A stretch of DNA of 64,000 nt from a virus. The position numbers and the translations under genes were made by a program. Within the stretch, counting starts at the first letter, position 1. Each line of letters begins with the position of its first letter. A model generated the notes under the pieces. That model had not been told where the DNA came from, ran no database searches, and saw only the letters and a list, made by a program, of their open reading frames with translations. Of the stretch, positions 7,965-14,690 are shown piece after piece. The DNA is taken from positions 1 to 64,000 of the IMG/VR virus record IMGVR_UViG_3300037487_000323. One strand, 5' to 3'.

Positions 7965-8711
7965 ATGAAATCAACTAACATCGAATCAACAACCGTAAAA
8001 GCTATCGCTTTGTTAAATGTTGCGCTTACTACGCTTGCAAGAATCAACAATAACAACGACGCAGAAACACTCAGAAGAGAATGTATTGCTTTTCGCAATA
8101 CTTTAGATATAACACCGTGCAAACTGGGTAACTACACAATGCCTAAAGGCTATCAAGATTTCATTGATAGTCAAACAACGGGAGCGACTTCTGATATCAG
8201 AAGTCGTAGGCAAGCAACAACTAATTCAATAATAGCATGTTTTGCACTTGACAAAAAAGGTTCAAGAACAGCTGCTTATTTAAAAGAAGCTTTAAAGGGC
8301 AAAACAGCCCTTGAAGCAATTAGCCCGCTCGAGTGGGCGGTGCTTAAGACAAAAGTAAACTTAGCAGAAAAGAAAGCTAAAGAAGCGCGTGACACAATAA
8401 AAGCTAAAGAAGCACAAGCTAAACTTGACGCTTTAACACCAGCAGCAGCAGCAGCAGCAGCACCAGCAGCACCAGCAGCAGCACCAGCACCAGCACCAGC
8501 AGCACCAGCAGCACCAGCACCAGCACCAGCAGCACCAGCACCAGCAGCACCAGCACCAGCAGCAAATAAAATAAGTTTTAAGGCCCGGTTTACTCCCGAA
8601 ATTATGGCAGAAGCAAAAACAGCTATTATTACCGTAGTCGATACTTATGGTATTCCCACGGCTGTGGCTATTGCTAGAATGATATTGGCTCAATACGAAT
8701 CAGCTGAATAA
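7965..8711 (+). CDS. First early gene: Ala/Pro-linker protein, unknown function
   Basis: This encodes 248 residues. An N-terminal domain (1-155) is helical and ends in a Lys/Ala-rich helix (EKKAKEARDTIKAKEAQAKL). A low-complexity linker of about 45 residues (about 158-202) made only of Ala and Pro follows, then a compact C-terminal segment (about 203-248, SFKARFTPEIMAEAKTAIIT). The two domains look tethered by the rigid linker. It has its own strong promoter and terminator, so it is a monocistronic, probably abundantly made early product. It may bind nucleic acid or host proteins, but no motif shows this. The linker DNA is a GCA/CCA microsatellite and may vary in length. Confidence 0.8.
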   Translation: MKSTNIESTTVKAIALLNVALTTLARINNNNDAETLRRECIAFRNTLDITPCKLGNYTMPKGYQDFIDSQTTGATSDIRSRRQATTNSIIACFALDKKGSRTAAYLKEALKGKTALEAISPLEWAVLKTKVNLAEKKAKEARDTIKAKEAQAKLDALTPAAAAAAAPAAPAAAPAPAPAAPAAPAPAPAAPAPAAPAPAANKISFKARFTPEIMAEAKTAIITVVDTYGIPTAVAIARMILAQYESAE

Positions 8712-8736
8712 AACCCCGTAGGACAACGTCCTACAC
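8701..8736 (+). repeat. Direct repeat, right copy, with dispersed palindrome copy 2 (8718-8734)
   Basis: This matches 7898-7933. It includes GTAGGAC-AAC-GTCCTAC at 8718-8734, just after the stop of the preceding gene and upstream of its terminator, so here the palindrome is in a 3' UTR. Confidence 0.85.
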
Positions 8737-8776
8737 TACCAACTAATAGCCGTGAATAGGCTATAATAAACCTACT

Positions 8777-8804
8777 AAGCCCCGTTAATTCGGGGCTTTT
8801 TTTT
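8777..8804 (+). terminator. Rho-independent terminator after the first early gene
   Basis: The stem AAGCCCCG / CGGGGCTT (8777-8784 and 8791-8798) has a 6-base loop and is followed by T8 (8797-8804). It ends the monocistronic transcript from the 7848 promoter. Confidence 0.93.
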
Positions 8805-8833
8805 GCCTAAAATTCCTTATACCACGCCTTGCG

Positions 8834-8866
8834 TTATGACTGCTCCCTTTGTGACGGTGAGCATGG
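8834..8866 (+). repeat. 33-base direct repeat, copy A
   Basis: It begins TTATGACTGCTCCC and ends GTGAGCATGG, and is identical to 8994-9026. Confidence 0.95.
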
Positions 8867-8993
8867 CTTTTCTAGCGAGGTAGCATGCTCTTTATAAGGC
8901 GTTTTAAGGCGAGTTAATACATTGGGCAGGGTTTGAAATTATCGGGGCTTAAAGGGCATGCTAGTTAAAATCACCCTAACATAAAAAATTCGC

Positions 8994-9026
8994 TTATGAC
9001 TGCTCCCTTTGTGACGGTGAGCATGG
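8994..9026 (+). repeat. 33-base direct repeat, copy B
   Basis: Identical to 8834-8866, 160 bases downstream of it. Confidence 0.95.
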
Positions 9027-9096
9027 ATGCAGGGCGGAGTCGGTGTTAGATATCCTGTATCTGCCAACAATTTACGGCATCAAGTTGCATCTAAAT

Positions 9097-9362
9097 AGAC
9101 TTTGGAGCAACGGGAAGGCACGGACGGTAAGGGATAAAAAAAATAGGTCTTATTATTATTATTATTATAAATATATATATATAAAGGAAAAAGATTTTCA
9201 TTTTTAGTCGAAAATAACGTCTTTTATCAGCGGCTTTTGTCTTTTTTAGTTTTTTGTCTTTCTTTCTTCGCTCATTTCCCCCAAACATTTATAACTGCAT
9301 TTAATTACCCACCTAATACCTACACACTGCGTCTTTAGTGACCTCCCCTTGCTCCAAAGTCT
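9097..9362. repeat. 14-base inverted repeat bounding an A/T-rich segment
   Basis: AGACTTTGGAGCAA at 9097-9110 is the exact inverse complement of 9349-9362. The 238 bases between hold the TTA and TA microsatellites. The arms could form a long-range stem or mark element ends. Confidence 0.85.
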
Positions 9363-9400
9363 TCGGAGGTATATTTTCCAACCCGTAATTGTTGACAGAT

Positions 9401-9430
9401 TTGCCTATTTAGCCCCAAAAAGGTTATAAT
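9401..9430 (+). promoter_or_regulatory. Probable promoter for the 9495 gene
   Basis: A consensus TATAAT lies at 9425-9430, with TTGCCT (9401-9406) 18 bases upstream as a moderate -35. A better TTGACA at 9392-9397 is 27 bases away, which is too far. The start would be near 9437 with a leader of about 60 bases. Confidence 0.5.
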
Positions 9431-9494
9431 ATGCCCTCAAAACGCAATGAGATTTTCCACTCACACAGAAGTCCCAAAAGACACCTAAATAGGT

Positions 9495-10829
9495 ATGAAT
9501 ATGTTAGATAAGAAAACACCCTCCAGCCCAGAGTACATGCACCCTGCGGTCTATAAAAGGCACTACAAAGAAGCACTAAGGCTAAACAGGCTATATGCGA
9601 ATGAGTATCAATGCTACAGAAGAAAAGTAAGGAAACATCAGTCCCCTGCCTACATAAAAACCCAAAAAGCTCAGCTGCAAACAATTGCAAAGCAAGTCCA
9701 ATATCAAGATAAGAAGAATGCAATCATAGATGAGCTAACAGATATGGTGTGGTATACGTACATAAGCCCGACAGCGACCACACTGACTATTAAAAAGGTA
9801 TACGTAAACAAGTTAGTGCGCGATGCGTTAAAAGAGGTAGGACAACGTCCTACGCAAACGAGGGTATTAACTCAAGAAATGCTACATGACACTTTATATT
9901 ATGATGCAGAGCTAGGTACGTTTGAGTGGCAAGAAGGTAATAAGGCGGGCAAACAGGTAAACCTCTCTAAACCCAAAACACCACCTAAAAAGCTACGCAA
10001 GCAGCACGAGTACACACTACCCTTAAAATCACGCTCTTATATGCCATCACATGCAGGGTATAAGATAATAACAGAGCGAGAATACGTAGATACCCTAGCA
10101 GGCATAAAGAACAAGCAAACGACATGGATTGATGTAAAGGGCATGTATAAAAAGACAGATACATCAATGGAACACGTGCATAAGCGGCAATACTTGGTAC
10201 GTACAAGGAAGGAGCGAGGCAAGCCAGCACCACTAGAAGCCACTGAACGGGTGACATATTATATAAAGAGTATTGCTGCTACTAATTCAAATCCCAATCT
10301 CAAGATAACGCTATGGGGGAAATCATACCCCGTTGTATGGCTCGCAACACTGTACATGGGAGCAGGTGGCGACTGGGACTATTCCAGTGGACTGGATAAT
10401 ATAAAAAAGAACTCTGACCACGTCATGACTGCTCCTCATGGACTACGCCAATACAATCACAAAACCAACAAGCCTATGCAAACTAAGCCGCGTGATGGGG
10501 ACTGGTATAACCTCAAATGGGACAACATCAAGCCTGCTGAGTTTAGTACTGCATCAATAATAAAAGCACCAAGCGACACAAAGCCCAAACCCAAGCTATC
10601 GACTAACACATACTCACCCAAGCGTAACATAAAAAAAACCTACATAGCTCATGACCCGATGAATCCGAGATGGGCAGTAAATGTAGCAGGTAGAGTAAGT
10701 TATGAGTGGAGTGAGGCAGATGCAATGAGAGTCTATGAGGATAATATAAAGGCACTACGCGGCACTAAGCGTATGCTAAAGAACAAAACACTTATGGTGA
10801 CACGAGTGGGCGGGAGTAAGTTTTACTAG
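9495..10829 (+). CDS. Unknown 444-residue basic protein, weakly HNH-endonuclease-like
   Basis: The protein is strongly basic, with many Lys and Tyr. The segment LHDTLYYDAELGTFEWQEGN (about 130-149) resembles the opening of phage HNH homing nucleases (LLSYDPETGxFTW). GKSYPVVWLATLYMG (about 275-289) resembles their HRLAWLYMTG segment. The catalytic DH and N that should follow are not clear, so it may be a degenerate nuclease or a DNA-binding derivative. It carries palindrome copy 3 inside the frame, read as VGQRPT. A second ATG at 9501 has better spacing from the AGGT at 9491 and may be the true start. Confidence 0.7.
   Translation: MNMLDKKTPSSPEYMHPAVYKRHYKEALRLNRLYANEYQCYRRKVRKHQSPAYIKTQKAQLQTIAKQVQYQDKKNAIIDELTDMVWYTYISPTATTLTIKKVYVNKLVRDALKEVGQRPTQTRVLTQEMLHDTLYYDAELGTFEWQEGNKAGKQVNLSKPKTPPKKLRKQHEYTLPLKSRSYMPSHAGYKIITEREYVDTLAGIKNKQTTWIDVKGMYKKTDTSMEHVHKRQYLVRTRKERGKPAPLEATERVTYYIKSIAATNSNPNLKITLWGKSYPVVWLATLYMGAGGDWDYSSGLDNIKKNSDHVMTAPHGLRQYNHKTNKPMQTKPRDGDWYNLKWDNIKPAEFSTASIIKAPSDTKPKPKLSTNTYSPKRNIKKTYIAHDPMNPRWAVNVAGRVSYEWSEADAMRVYEDNIKALRGTKRMLKNKTLMVTRVGGSKFY
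9837..9853. repeat. Dispersed palindrome, copy 3 (inside a gene)
   Basis: GTAGGAC-AAC-GTCCTAC has perfect arms and lies within the coding frame of the 9495 gene. Confidence 0.9.
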
Positions 10830-10838
10830 GAGATGGTA

Positions 10839-11021
10839 ATGACACAAGAAGAGCGAGATAAGGTAATAGAGATGCTGGTATCTAATTGGAAGCACAGCAC
10901 ATCTACAACAGCAACTAAAGCATTTTGGGTAAATTTTTATAATAGCTATACAGATGAGGACTTATTAGAAGAACTACTAAACCCATACAACAGAAGACGC
11001 TTGACAACACCCGACAACTAG
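10839..11021 (+). CDS. Small protein, MTxEER family, unknown function
   Basis: This encodes 60 residues starting MTQEERDKVIEMLVSNW. I chose the ATG at 10839 because AGGAG (10829-10833) is then correctly spaced; the ATG at 10833 overlaps it. It resembles the product at 12992 (MTPEERERAIQIM) and more weakly that at 13638 (MNSLTQEQRRVMVKTI), including a (T/S)DE(D/A)LL segment and an Asn-Pro near the end, so these are paralogues. Its 3' end overlaps the promoter at 11001. Confidence 0.65.
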   Translation: MTQEERDKVIEMLVSNWKHSTSTTATKAFWVNFYNSYTDEDLLEELLNPYNRRRLTTPDN

Positions 11022-11029
11022 CGTATAAT
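11001..11029 (+). promoter_or_regulatory. Consensus sigma70 promoter (class with ATATGTCCTGTAGTTT)
   Basis: TTGACA (11001-11006), a 17-base spacer and TATAAT (11024-11029) are all consensus. ATGTCCTGTAGTTTGA follows directly; nearly the same downstream string follows the promoters at 13235 and 14928. The promoter lies inside the 3' end of the preceding gene. Confidence 0.92.
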
Positions 11030-11071
11030 ATGTCCTGTAGTTTGAAGAAAGAGAAGAAACACCCACCCGCT

Positions 11072-11088
11072 GTAGGACACCGTCCTAC
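11072..11088. repeat. Dispersed palindrome, copy 4 (5' leader)
   Basis: GTAGGAC-ACC-GTCCTAC lies about 40 bases downstream of the transcription start of the 11001 promoter. The following leader to GGAATA is identical to that of the 7965 gene, including the TAAATAAATAAATAGGAATA tract. Confidence 0.9.
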
Positions 11089-11123
11089 ACCACTAATTAA
11101 ATAAATAAATAGGAATAAAGACA

Positions 11124-11477
11124 ATGACAAAAAGAACATTTAAAGTATCACACATTACCACATGTGGTACACAATATTTCAGGGGACAACACCTCCCCAC
11201 CTTTCAGATAAGCGTCACAGGCAACACTACTTATAAAGAAATGCTAGGCATGTGCCTAGAGTGGCAGAACACTGACCACCTTCGGTGGTTATTCCGTAAC
11301 AACGAAGATTACAATGCCTTTAGAGATGCAATAACTGAAATGTTCTCTACTGTTGAGGACATGGACACTGCATTCCAACCAGACCTAGACAGCCCAGATA
11401 CAGAAGAAGAGTGGGAGTACTGGGACGTGTGCGCATTCTTTGTAGTAGAGATATTAGGAGAAGATGATGAACTATAA
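11124..11477 (+). CDS. Hypothetical acidic protein
   Basis: This encodes 117 residues, acidic in the second half (DSPDTEEEWEYWD), with no membrane segment and no motif I recognise. It is the first gene after the 11001 promoter and uses a leader duplicated from the 7965 gene, so the two may be expressed alike. It overlaps the next gene by about ten bases. Confidence 0.7.
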   Translation: MTKRTFKVSHITTCGTQYFRGQHLPTFQISVTGNTTYKEMLGMCLEWQNTDHLRWLFRNNEDYNAFRDAITEMFSTVEDMDTAFQPDLDSPDTEEEWEYWDVCAFFVVEILGEDDEL

Positions 11478-12069
11478 AGACTTAACAGACAGCGCAAAGG
11501 AGTGCGCTTATAAGAACTTTCAGGAGTATAACAGTGGAGAAGGGTTTGGCTTTCAGGTAGAGAGCATCCTAGAAGATTGCCGTGACATGATAGAGACTAA
11601 GGGCATCTATGAGCCTGTATTTAGTTACTCAGGCTTTCACTCTCAAGGGGAGGGCGCATGTTTTACGGGGAATATAGACTTAAAAGATTTCCTTGATGCA
11701 CACCCTGAAGTGCGTAATAACCACCGAGAGCTGTACATAGCAGTCATACCTTTTGGGGGTAAAGAACCTGCGTGTCGTTACTTCGACATAAACCTAACCC
11801 GTAGGACGATGTCCTACAACCACGAGAACACCGTACACTTAGTGGCATGGGACTTTGAGGTAACAGGTGCAGGGTGGGATGATGCTAACAACGGGTACTA
11901 CGAGAAGCTCTTTGTAGATGCAGAAAAAGATATAGAAGAAACATGCAGAGACTATATGCGGCAACTGTACCGCACACTGGAGGAAGCTTACGAGTACTCA
12001 ACAAGCTTAGATGCATTTCTTGAGCAGGCAGAGTTTCAAGACTTTAATGAGAGTGGAGAGTTATCATGA
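11467..12069 (+). CDS. Conserved phage protein with SGFxSQGxGA motif, unknown function
   Basis: This encodes 200 residues from the second ATG, chosen because AGGAG at 11456-11460 is then six bases away. The start NYKDLTDSAKECAYKNFQEY and the later YSGFHSQGEGACFTGNI match a family widespread in phages, sometimes annotated as an antitoxin-like protein without experimental support. The function is unknown. It contains palindrome copy 5 in frame (read as RRTMSY). The C-terminal part (about 130-200) is helical and acidic. Confidence 0.75.
   Translation: MNYKDLTDSAKECAYKNFQEYNSGEGFGFQVESILEDCRDMIETKGIYEPVFSYSGFHSQGEGACFTGNIDLKDFLDAHPEVRNNHRELYIAVIPFGGKEPACRYFDINLTRRTMSYNHENTVHLVAWDFEVTGAGWDDANNGYYEKLFVDAEKDIEETCRDYMRQLYRTLEEAYEYSTSLDAFLEQAEFQDFNESGELS
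11801..11817. repeat. Dispersed palindrome, copy 5 (inside a gene)
   Basis: GTAGGAC-GAT-GTCCTAC has perfect arms and lies within the frame of the 11467 gene. Confidence 0.9.
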
Positions 12070-12299
12070 AGGACGTAACGGGAGTTCGCATAATGGTGTT
12101 AGTATACCCAGTTGATATATATGATAGAGAAGATGCCGAGAATATAGAGAATAATATATACAGTATTGAAGAACTAGAATCAGTTATACCTGACGATGTG
12201 CAAATGTTTACCCTTACAGACTTTATGGACGCTTGCAATAATGAGGATATTTCTCTTGAAACCTCTTGGATAGGCTATATTCGGGAGTACATGGCATGA
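12066..12299 (+). CDS. Hypothetical acidic protein
   Basis: This encodes 77 residues, strongly acidic and Asn-rich (IYDREDAENIENNIYSIEEL). It overlaps the preceding stop (ATGA) and the next gene (ATGA), so it is translated as part of the 11124-12517 operon. No recognised domain. Confidence 0.65.
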   Translation: MKDVTGVRIMVLVYPVDIYDREDAENIENNIYSIEELESVIPDDVQMFTLTDFMDACNNEDISLETSWIGYIREYMA

Positions 12300-12517
12300 T
12301 AGGTATAGCATTTGCAAGGACAAGTATGGAAGGTGTCTATGGAATAACACCTAATAAGATGTATATGAGCACGAAGTGGGACGCAGAACATGAATGGTCT
12401 ATGACCATTCTAAATGACGACGGGTTCGAGATGTTTATACTAGAAAAAGAATGTACCTTTTTAAAAGGCGGGAACTGGGAGTTTATAAGACCCAGCGAAC
12501 TTGGAGAATTAATTTAA
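12296..12517 (+). CDS. Hypothetical small protein
   Basis: This encodes 73 residues starting MIGIAFARTSMEGVYGITP. The ATG at 12296 overlaps the previous stop as ATGA, which favours it over the in-frame TTG at 12266. The rest reads as a small beta-rich domain (WSMTILNDDGFEMFILEKEC). It is the last gene of this operon. No recognised family. Confidence 0.65.
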   Translation: MIGIAFARTSMEGVYGITPNKMYMSTKWDAEHEWSMTILNDDGFEMFILEKECTFLKGGNWEFIRPSELGELI

Positions 12518-12707
12518 AAAACAAAAACCTGAGCTGAGCAGGTGGGGCAACCTTTTCCTCAGACAGCCGTAAATTAACGAGTGGGCTGTGTCAATAACCG
12601 TTAAGCTTAAGGGAGTGATATACCTATTATGTACAAAACCCGTTGCTTGCCTTAAGATCCCAACCATTACGGGATATACCGTATAACCTAACACACAGGA
12701 TAAAACA
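12518..12707 (+). ncRNA. Candidate structured leader or small RNA (four ordered hairpins)
   Basis: This 190-base gap has no ORF but shows four successive inverted repeats: ACCTG/CAGGT (12527-12531, 12539-12543), ACAGCC/GGCTGT (12563-12568, 12584-12589), CTTAAGG/CCTTAAG (12606-12612, 12650-12656) and TACGG/CCGTA (12668-12672, 12679-12683). The gap ends at the ATG at 12708, so it could be a 5' leader or a free RNA. No tRNA cloverleaf and no T-run are seen. The folding is by eye only. Confidence 0.35.
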
Positions 12708-12995
12708 ATGAGCGCACAATCAGATATAAGAAGTACAGGTGAGACTAAAGAAAGATCAGATGCGATTAATCGCATTATGCAAACATACGCACAAGCAATA
12801 GTAGACCGTAACGCACATGTGGCTAAGTTACAGGGACTTACTTGTATTTTAGTATTAGCTTTAGTATGCACAGTAGGTGTAAGCAGGTGGGTAATATATA
12901 AATCAGGAGCTAATACTGTATGTGAACAGCAGTCATATACCCAAGCCCAACCAGCGCACAAAAAGAGTGGGTTAGACTATACCATAAAGCCATGA
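12708..12995 (+). CDS. Single-pass membrane protein, unknown function
   Basis: This encodes 95 residues. A charged N-terminal 40 residues precede one hydrophobic helix (about 43-64, LTCILVLALVCTVGVSRWVIY), then a polar tail. The arrangement suggests an inner-membrane anchor with the N-terminus in the cytoplasm. It follows the structured non-coding segment and overlaps the next gene by ATGA. No family recognised. Confidence 0.65.
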   Translation: MSAQSDIRSTGETKERSDAINRIMQTYAQAIVDRNAHVAKLQGLTCILVLALVCTVGVSRWVIYKSGANTVCEQQSYTQAQPAHKKSGLDYTIKP

Positions 12996-13177
12996 CCCCC
13001 GAAGAACGGGAGAGAGCCATTCAGATAATGGCAGATAGGTACACAATCAGATATGAGAAGTACCATGTGGATAAAAGAAGGGCGTTAGAATATGCAACGT
13101 TTCACTACAACTTATACTCGGATGAAGCACTACTGAGCCTTATCATTAACCCTAAAGACCACAAACTTATACTCTGA
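12992..13177 (+). CDS. MTxEER-family small protein, C-terminus altered by a tandem duplication
   Basis: This encodes 61 residues beginning MTPEERERAIQIMADRY, a paralogue of the product at 10839. A 55-base tandem duplication (13111-13220) lies across its 3' end. Because 55 is not a multiple of three, the frame enters copy two shifted and ends early (DHKLIL, stop). The frame in copy two would have given an ending NHKDHNVYPTT with a stop inside the TTGACA of the next promoter. The present product is therefore probably a recently altered form. Confidence 0.65.
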   Translation: MTPEERERAIQIMADRYTIRYEKYHVDKRRALEYATFHYNLYSDEALLSLIINPKDHKLIL

Positions 13178-13220
13178 TGAAGCACTACTGAGCCTTATCA
13201 TTAACCATAAAGACCACAAC
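13111..13220 (+). repeat. 55-base tandem duplication
   Basis: Copies lie at 13111-13165 and 13166-13220, beginning CTTATACTC and differing at three positions. The event shifts the frame of the 12992 gene. Confidence 0.95.
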
Positions 13221-13234
13221 GTATACCCTACCAC

Positions 13235-13263
13235 TTGACAAGTAAAGACAACTACTGTATAAT
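13235..13263 (+). promoter_or_regulatory. Consensus sigma70 promoter (same class as 11001)
   Basis: TTGACA (13235-13240), a 17-base spacer and TATAAT (13258-13263) are all consensus, followed by ATGTACTGTAGTTTGA. It drives the 13347-14918 genes. Confidence 0.92.
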
Positions 13264-13318
13264 ATGTACTGTAGTTTGAAGTAACGCCTCACCCTCTTAA
13301 GGGGTTGCATAACATAAC

Positions 13319-13335
13319 GTAGGACGATGTCCTAC
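13319..13335. repeat. Dispersed palindrome, copy 6 (5' leader)
   Basis: GTAGGAC-GAT-GTCCTAC lies between the 13235 promoter and the ATG at 13347, ending just before the AGGAG of that gene. It could influence translation start. Confidence 0.9.
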
Positions 13336-13346
13336 AGGAGACTGAC

Positions 13347-13625
13347 ATGATAACAATAAAAACAAATAAACAATACAGATCTATTCTTACATGGGAGGAC
13401 TTAACCCCAAAAGAACAAAAAGAATATGACTTTAGGGGCAAAGAGTACAGCTCGTATTTTAGGTATAGGAACTGGGTGTACACCCTTGAGGATTTTATGC
13501 GGACTAACGGGAACGATACCTTAAACAAATGGGACGGGTATCTCGGAGATAGTTTTTTTAGTGGCATCCTTGTGAAATACAGTAACTGCGGTGATGCAGT
13601 TATGGTTGGAACTTATTATAGTTAA
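13347..13625 (+). CDS. Conserved small phage protein, unknown function
   Basis: This encodes 92 residues. The segments LTPKEQKEYDFR and SYFRYRNWVYTLEDFM match a small family I have seen in many phages with no assigned role. It is first in the operon from the 13235 promoter, with a clear AGGAG ribosome-binding site 3' of palindrome copy 6. It is probably soluble. Confidence 0.75.
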   Translation: MITIKTNKQYRSILTWEDLTPKEQKEYDFRGKEYSSYFRYRNWVYTLEDFMRTNGNDTLNKWDGYLGDSFFSGILVKYSNCGDAVMVGTYYS

Positions 13626-13637
13626 TTGGAGAATGAA

Positions 13638-13823
13638 ATGAACAGCTTAACACAAGAACAAAGACGTGTAATGGTAAAAACAATTGCTCGTGATAGAGCA
13701 GAAAGAGCCTCAAGCGAGGAGCTAATGGCACTGTATACCCAAACTCAAATAGATGAGATATGGGACGACTACGAAGGCGATAAACAACTAATGCAACTAC
13801 TAGAGGAATGCAACAATGACTAA
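13638..13823 (+). CDS. Small helical protein, unknown function
   Basis: This encodes 61 residues, helical and acidic (MNSLTQEQRRVMVKTIARDR). The ATG at 13638 is chosen because GGAGA lies just upstream; the longer frame would need a TTG. It overlaps the DUF3150-like gene by eight bases. The N-terminus is weakly like the MTxEER paralogues at 10839 and 12992. Confidence 0.65.
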   Translation: MNSLTQEQRRVMVKTIARDRAERASSEELMALYTQTQIDEIWDDYEGDKQLMQLLEECNND

Positions 13824-14679
13824 CATAAAATCACTATCATCATCAGCCATGCTGGTGGAACTTAACATCAGCCTATGGACAGCTCGCAAGCTGGACAAAA
13901 AGGTATCTAATGACGTAGATATCAGTAACAGCACACGTACTAAGGCGGGGAATTACCACAAGAACCTGTTAGCAGGTGACGAGTCGCTGTCAGCTATACA
14001 GAAATTAGCTGGGTTTATCAGAACTTACCATATGTCGGTAACAAGCCCTTGGAATGATGCAGGGCAACGGCTGCTAAGTACAGGTATGTTTATCACATAC
14101 CGCCAAGAAATGTCACGCTTAGAGAACGAGTACTGGGGGCTAGTCAATCAGTTCTTACCTGAGTATGGGGTAAAGATTAGCGCAGCAGCGTTCCAGTTAG
14201 GCGCATTGTTTAATAGGGATGAGTACCCTGACGTAGATCAGGTACAGCATAAGTTTGGCATGTCAGTGCGATATACCCCAGTGCCTGAGTCTGGGGACTT
14301 TAGGGTAGATGTAACCAACGAGGCTATGAATGACCTAAAAGACCAGTACGACATGGTATACAAGTCTAACCTAGACAAGGTAACTAAGGATGCGTGGGAC
14401 AGGTTACACAAGGTCTTAACACAGCTTTCATTCGGGCTACGTACTGATGAGGACGGCAAGCAGGGCAAAATCTACAGCTCAGTAGTAGAGAACGCTCAAG
14501 AACTATGCAATATGCTGACTTATTTTAATGTATCAGGGGACACACAGTTAGAGGCTATGCGTATTAAATTAGAAGATACTATGATGGGGCTTGATGTTAA
14601 GGACATTAAGGACTCAGATTATATCAGGGGCACAGTTAAGCATACTGTAGATGCAATGTTAGACAAATTTAATTTTTAA
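13816..14679 (+). CDS. DUF3150-like protein, partner of the AAA+/VWA pair
   Basis: This encodes 287 residues. The start AMLVELNISLWTARKLDKKV, then LFNRDEYPDVDQVQHKF and VPESGDFRVD, match my memory of the DUF3150 family, which in phages regularly precedes a MoxR/CobS-type AAA+ ATPase and a VWA protein. The same order is seen here at 15376 and 16546. It is largely helical and probably a substrate or adaptor for that complex; no catalytic residues are evident. It is co-transcribed from 13235 through 14918. Confidence 0.7.
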   Translation: MTNIKSLSSSAMLVELNISLWTARKLDKKVSNDVDISNSTRTKAGNYHKNLLAGDESLSAIQKLAGFIRTYHMSVTSPWNDAGQRLLSTGMFITYRQEMSRLENEYWGLVNQFLPEYGVKISAAAFQLGALFNRDEYPDVDQVQHKFGMSVRYTPVPESGDFRVDVTNEAMNDLKDQYDMVYKSNLDKVTKDAWDRLHKVLTQLSFGLRTDEDGKQGKIYSSVVENAQELCNMLTYFNVSGDTQLEAMRIKLEDTMMGLDVKDIKDSDYIRGTVKHTVDAMLDKFNF

Positions 14680-14690
14680 GGAGAGCAGTT

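Larger units (their letters stand above)
8805..9400. other. Long non-coding region with repeats, replication-origin candidate
   Basis: No ORF here looks coding. There is a 33-base direct repeat at 8834-8866 and 8994-9026 (160-base spacing), with GCATG/CATGC strings nearby. A 14-base exact inverted repeat lies at 9097-9110 and 9349-9362, enclosing a very A/T-rich stretch with a TTA microsatellite and TA run (about 9140-9190). A short hairpin ACCTCC / GGAGGT is at 9341-9346 and 9365-9370. Iterons next to an A/T-rich segment are typical of origins. A structured RNA or remnant element is also possible. Confidence 0.5.

Noticed and set aside
8433-8693. Cys/Trp-rich minus-strand ORF
   Set aside because: It is the antisense reading of the GCA/CCA microsatellite of the Ala/Pro-rich gene.
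9091-9288. 65-residue minus-strand ORF in the non-coding region
   Set aside because: It reads through TTA/TA microsatellites (poly-Ile), has no ribosome-binding site and fits no family.
9392-9397. TTGACA as the -35 of the 9425 TATAAT
   Set aside because: The spacer would be 27 bases; TTGCCT at 9401 with an 18-base spacer fits better.
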